A stretch of DNA of 64,000 nt from Hymenobacter lucidus (GTDB lineage: Bacteria > Bacteroidota > Bacteroidia > Cytophagales > Hymenobacteraceae): positions 124,001 to 188,000 of the forward strand of contig NZ_JAJADR010000002.1 in assembly GCF_020447265.1 (NCBI RefSeq), in the 5' to 3' direction. The translations under genes were made by a program, and so were the position numbers. Shown here in pieces: positions 60,796 to 64,000 of this stretch. Within the stretch, counting starts at the first letter, position 1. The number at the start of each line of letters is the position of its first letter. The notes under the pieces are model-generated. The model was not told the origin of the DNA, searched no databases, and worked only from the letters and a program-made list of their open reading frames with translations.

Positions 60796-63213
60796 TTAAT
60801 AAATGGCCGGGAAGCGCTTGGGGTCGGCCTCGTTCATGAGCTCATACACGGCGTCGAACACGTCTTCGGCGTTGGGCTTGCTGAAGTAGTCGCCGTCGGA
60901 GCCGTAGGGCGGGCGGTGGGGCTGGGCGGCCAGGCAGCGGGGCTGCGAATCGAGGAAGCGGTAGGCCTGTTGCTCATCCAGCACATGCTGCAGCATGTAA
61001 GCTGTAGCTCCGCCGGGCACGTCTTCGTCGGCAAACAGTACGCGGTTGGTTTTGCGCAGGCTGTCGGCAATGATGTGCTCGATGTCGAAGGGCAGCAACG
61101 ACTGCACGTCGATTACCTCCACCGAAATACCTACTTCGGCCAACTGCCGGGCCGCGTCCTGCACAATGCGGCACATCGAGCCGTAAGTAACAATCGTAAC
61201 ATCGTCACCTTTCTGCAAGATTTCGGGCATGCCCAACGGTACGGTAAACTCGCCCACGTTCTGCGGAATCCGCTCCTTGAGGCGGTAGCCGTTCAGGCAC
61301 TCAATGACCAGCGCAGGCTCGTCGGAGCGCAGCAGCGTGTTGTAGAAGCCGGCCGCCTGCGTCATGTCGCGCGGTACCAGCACGTGCATACCCCGGATGC
61401 TGCCCAGAATCATGCCGATGGGTGAGCCCGAGTGCCACACGCCTTCGAGCCGGTGGCCGCGGGTGCGCACGATAAGCGGGGCTTTCTGCCCGCCCTTGGT
61501 GCGGTATTGCAGGCAGGCCACGTCGTCGCTCAAGATCTGGATGGCGTAGAGCAGGTAGTCGAGGTACTGAATTTCGGTGATGGGCCGCAGGCCGCGCAGC
61601 GCCGCCCCAATGCCCTGCCCGATAATGGTGCATTCCCGGATACCGGTATCCGTGACGCGCAGCTCGCCAAACTTGTCCTGCAAGCCGGCAAAGGCCTGGT
61701 TCACGTCCCCGATTTTGCCCACGTCCTCGCCAATGGCGAAGATAGCCGGGTCGCGGCGGAAGTTGGCCTCAAAGCAGGCCTGCAGTACTTCCCGCCCGTC
61801 GACCTGGGGCGCATCGGCCGCAAACTTAGCGGGCACCACTTCAATATTCAAGGCCGCCTGCTCGCTCTGGCTGTAGAGGTAGGAGTTGTAGCGGTCGGCG
61901 TTTTCGGCCAGGGCCTGCTCCAGGTAGTCCTTTAACTCCTGACGGGCACTGCTGCGGCGCAGGTCGCGCACGAAGCGCAGAGCCCGGCGCACGGTGCGCA
62001 CGATGTCGGCCCGGATGGGCGTCGGGTTGTGGCGCAGCTGCTCCACCATGTCGTGGAGGCTGTTTTCCTTGCCGGTTTCGGCCACCAGCTTTTCCAGCAG
62101 CGCCACGGCTTCGTCGCGCTCCTGCTTGATGGGGTTGAAGAACGAATCCCAGGCGGCCACGCGGGCCTTTTTCACCACATCCTTGGTTTCGTTCTCAATC
62201 TGGTCGAGCTCCTCGGCGGTGGCGTGTCCCTCGGCCAGCAGCCACTCGCGCATCTTGCGCAGGCAGTCGTGCTCTTCTTCCCAGCCCAGGCGCTCCTTGC
62301 TCTTGTAGCGCTCGTGAGAGCCGGAAGTGGAATGGCCCTGGGGCTGGGTAACTTCGGTCACGTGAATGAGCACCGGCACATGCTCGCGGCGGCACACCTC
62401 GGCGGCCCGCAGGTAGGTATCAACCAAAGCCGGGTAGTCCCAGCCTTTGACCACGAAAATCTCGAAGCCCTGCTCGCCCGGCGCGTTGCGCTGGAAGCCG
62501 GCCAGAATCTCGCTGATGCTTTGCTTGGTGGTTTGGTACTCGGCGGGTACCGAAATGCCGTAGTGGTCGTCCCACACGCTCACCAGCATCGGAATCTGGA
62601 GCACGCCGGCGGCGTTGATGGCCTCAAAGAACATGCCTTCCGAGGTGCTGGCGTTGCCGATAGTACCGAAAGCCACTTCGTTACCATTCACCGAAAACTG
62701 CGTCAATTCGTGCAGCTCAGGGTTTTGGCGGTAGAGCTTGGAGGCGTAGGCCAGGCCTACTAGGCGGGGCATCTGGGCCGCCGTCGGCGAGACGTCGGCC
62801 GAGGAGTTTTTCAGCTCCGCCAGGTTTTTGAAGTTGCCGTCTTCGTCCAGCAAACGGGTGGCGAAGTGGCCGTTCATGGCGCGGCCGGCGGTGGCGGGCT
62901 CCGCTTCCACGTCGGGGTTGGCGTAGAGCTGGGCAAAGTACTGCTGCAGGGTCAGCTCACCGGCAGCAAACATGAACGTCTGGTCGCGGTAGTAGCCGGC
63001 GCGGAAGTCGCCGGGCTGGAAGGCGCGGGCCATGGCCAGCTGGGGCAGCTCTTTGCCGTCGCCGAAAATGCCGAATTTGGCCTTGCCCATGAATACTTCC
63101 TTACGGCCGGCCAGGGAGGCCTGCCGGCTTTCCCAGCCCAGCCGGTAGTCGCGGAGCAATTCTTCTTTGCTAAGGGCGGCAGCAGCCGCTACGAGAGGTT
63201 CAGCAGTGGGCAT
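60796..63213 (-). CDS. 2-oxoacid dehydrogenase E1, fused alpha and beta subunits
   Basis: This 805-residue protein joins E1 alpha and E1 beta of a thiamine-diphosphate dehydrogenase (pyruvate or branched-chain 2-oxoacid). The alpha half (about 1-400) has FRAGYYRDQTFMFAAG, GNASTSEGMFFEAINAAGVLQIP (TPP-binding region) and SVWDDHYGISVP. The beta half (about 480-805) has FAIGEDVGKIGDVNQAFAGL, IQYLDYLLYAIQIL and VLFADEDVPGGATAYMLQHVL. The fusion is normal in Bacteroidota and is generally named 2-oxoacid dehydrogenase alpha/beta. E2 and E3 are not in the window. The promoter is in the 215-bp gap shared with the DUF1573 gene. Confidence 0.92.
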   Translation of the reverse strand: MPTAEPLVAAAAALSKEELLRDYRLGWESRQASLAGRKEVFMGKAKFGIFGDGKELPQLAMARAFQPGDFRAGYYRDQTFMFAAGELTLQQYFAQLYANPDVEAEPATAGRAMNGHFATRLLDEDGNFKNLAELKNSSADVSPTAAQMPRLVGLAYASKLYRQNPELHELTQFSVNGNEVAFGTIGNASTSEGMFFEAINAAGVLQIPMLVSVWDDHYGISVPAEYQTTKQSISEILAGFQRNAPGEQGFEIFVVKGWDYPALVDTYLRAAEVCRREHVPVLIHVTEVTQPQGHSTSGSHERYKSKERLGWEEEHDCLRKMREWLLAEGHATAEELDQIENETKDVVKKARVAAWDSFFNPIKQERDEAVALLEKLVAETGKENSLHDMVEQLRHNPTPIRADIVRTVRRALRFVRDLRRSSARQELKDYLEQALAENADRYNSYLYSQSEQAALNIEVVPAKFAADAPQVDGREVLQACFEANFRRDPAIFAIGEDVGKIGDVNQAFAGLQDKFGELRVTDTGIRECTIIGQGIGAALRGLRPITEIQYLDYLLYAIQILSDDVACLQYRTKGGQKAPLIVRTRGHRLEGVWHSGSPIGMILGSIRGMHVLVPRDMTQAAGFYNTLLRSDEPALVIECLNGYRLKERIPQNVGEFTVPLGMPEILQKGDDVTIVTYGSMCRIVQDAARQLAEVGISVEVIDVQSLLPFDIEHIIADSLRKTNRVLFADEDVPGGATAYMLQHVLDEQQAYRFLDSQPRCLAAQPHRPPYGSDGDYFSKPNAEDVFDAVYELMNEADPKRFPAIY

Positions 63214-63361
63214 ATCAACGGGAAAGTAGGCGGGAAGTATAGGGCAAAAAAGCGGGGTGGGAACGGGTGACTACCGAAGCAGCGCCCAAAAGTACGGATT
63301 TGGGCGGCAGCTTTCACGAAGCGGGTTTCCCGCACGGGTACGGATGGGGCAGGTTTTTGTC

Positions 63362-63369
63362 TATCTTTG
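63362..63369 (+). promoter_or_regulatory. Candidate -7 box for the DUF1573 gene
   Basis: TATCTTTG is an exact TAnnTTTG match, 60 bp before the start codon. No good -33 tetramer lies 19 bp upstream. Confidence 0.5.
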
Positions 63370-63428
63370 GGTTGCAGGCGCCTGTGGGGCTGTCTGTTTG
63401 TGTCTTGCTAATTCCTTATCTACCGCTT

Positions 63429-64000
63429 ATGAAAAACCTTGCCTCCCTTTTCCTGGCCCTCGTGCTGGGCTTAGCGCAGCTCGGCGCGCGCGCCCAGGGC
63501 GTCATGACGTTCGAGAAAGAGCTCCACGACTTCGGCAACGTGGCCGAGGGCACCATGGCCACGCACGAGTTCAAGTTCAAGAACACTGGCAACCAGCCCA
63601 TCATCATTGCCAACGTGCAGGCCAGCTGCGGCTGCACCACCCCCGACTGGACCAAAACCCCAGTAATGCCCGGCAAGAACGGCATCATTAAGGCCATGTA
63701 CAGCAGCTCGGGCCGCCCCGGTATTTTCAACAAAACCGTGACGGTAACCAGCAATGCCACCACGCCCAGCGCGGTACTCACCATCAAGGGCAATGTGCTG
63801 AACAAGGATGAAGTGAAGTCGACGCTGACGCCGGCCCAGCTGGCCCAGTCGCCCCGCGTGGTGCTGGACCGCACCAGCCACGACTTCGGCAAGATGGAAG
63901 CCGGCCAGCAGCCGGTGGTGCGCTTCACGGTGAAGAATACCGGCAAGCAGGATCTGGTGCTGGGTATGCTATCCTCGACCTGCAACTGCGTGGGCTACAA
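63429..64000 (+). CDS. DUF1573 family secreted protein, 5' part
   Basis: The frame starts at 63429 (MKNLASLFLALVLGLAQLGARAQ, a signal peptide) and runs off the right edge, so about 190 residues are present. Two DUF1573 units are visible: MTFEKELHDFGNVAEGT...FKNTGNQPIIIANVQASCGCTTPDW near residues 25-75, and RTSHDFGKMEAGQQPVVRFTVKNTGKQDLVL...STCNCVGY. The paired Cys motif (CGCT, CNC) is the family hallmark. The function is unknown, and such proteins are numerous in Bacteroidota. It is divergent from the E1 fusion gene. Confidence 0.85.
   Translation, partial: MKNLASLFLALVLGLAQLGARAQGVMTFEKELHDFGNVAEGTMATHEFKFKNTGNQPIIIANVQASCGCTTPDWTKTPVMPGKNGIIKAMYSSSGRPGIFNKTVTVTSNATTPSAVLTIKGNVLNKDEVKSTLTPAQLAQSPRVVLDRTSHDFGKMEAGQQPVVRFTVKNTGKQDLVLGMLSSTCNCVGY

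Overview
The window reads as a chromosomal piece of a GC-rich Bacteroidota bacterium of the Cytophagales, most likely Hymenobacter or a close relative. The signs are GldA/GldF-type ABC genes, a SusC/SusD/SusE starch-type locus, several secreted proteins with type IX secretion (T9SS) C-terminal sorting domains, DUF2807, DUF2279 and DUF1573 proteins, a fused 2-oxoacid dehydrogenase E1, weak Shine-Dalgarno sequences, and promoters of the TAnnTTTG type. No prophage, integrase, insertion sequence, CRISPR array or tRNA gene was seen. The genus is an inference from gene content; no 16S gene is present.

Layout. 1-9 kb: gldA and the start of gldF, a DUF2807 lipoprotein, an SDR, an MlaE/MlaF lipid ABC pair, a DinB/YfiT protein, a bifunctional-nuclease-domain protein, and etfB-etfA. 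9-22 kb: outer membrane and secreted proteins, an M28 peptidase, a META lipoprotein, pyruvate carboxylase, an atypical SDR, a photolyase, a TetR-like/AarF-kinase pair and a dienelactone hydrolase. 21.4-22.4 kb: an aromatic amino acid hydroxylase with a candidate attenuator leader. 22.5-25.4 kb: a DoxX fusion, a small membrane-anchored protein and a membrane-bound AraC regulator. 25.5-33.7 kb: a complete trp operon (trpL-E-G-D-C-F-B-A) plus DAHP synthase, behind a leader peptide with three consecutive Trp codons and a terminator. 33.8-47.3 kb: a starch/glucan locus (T9SS esterase, SusC, SusD, SusE, T9SS protein, BadF-type kinase, T9SS GH13 amylase). 47.5-56.4 kb: DUF2279, Smr-domain protein, hydrolases, M1 and S8 peptidases. 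56.8-57.3 kb: rnpB, enlarged by a hairpin insertion. 57.35-57.56 kb: a five-unit array of 38-bp imperfect palindromes with a 42-bp period. 57.7-64 kb: a response regulator, a LuxE-like protein, a lipoprotein, the E1 fusion and a truncated DUF1573 gene.

The most unusual material is non-coding. (1) A family of long hairpins has arms built from short degenerate tandem words, with a different word at each site. They sit against or over stop codons between genes of the same strand, and one lies inside the RNase P RNA. (2) The 42-bp-period palindrome array follows rnpB. (3) A second amino acid attenuator candidate precedes the Phe-hydroxylase gene, whose expected iron-ligand Glu is Gln. (4) Very long, near-perfect symmetrical terminators lie between convergent genes. 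At least five sites also carry dispersed palindromes of REP type.
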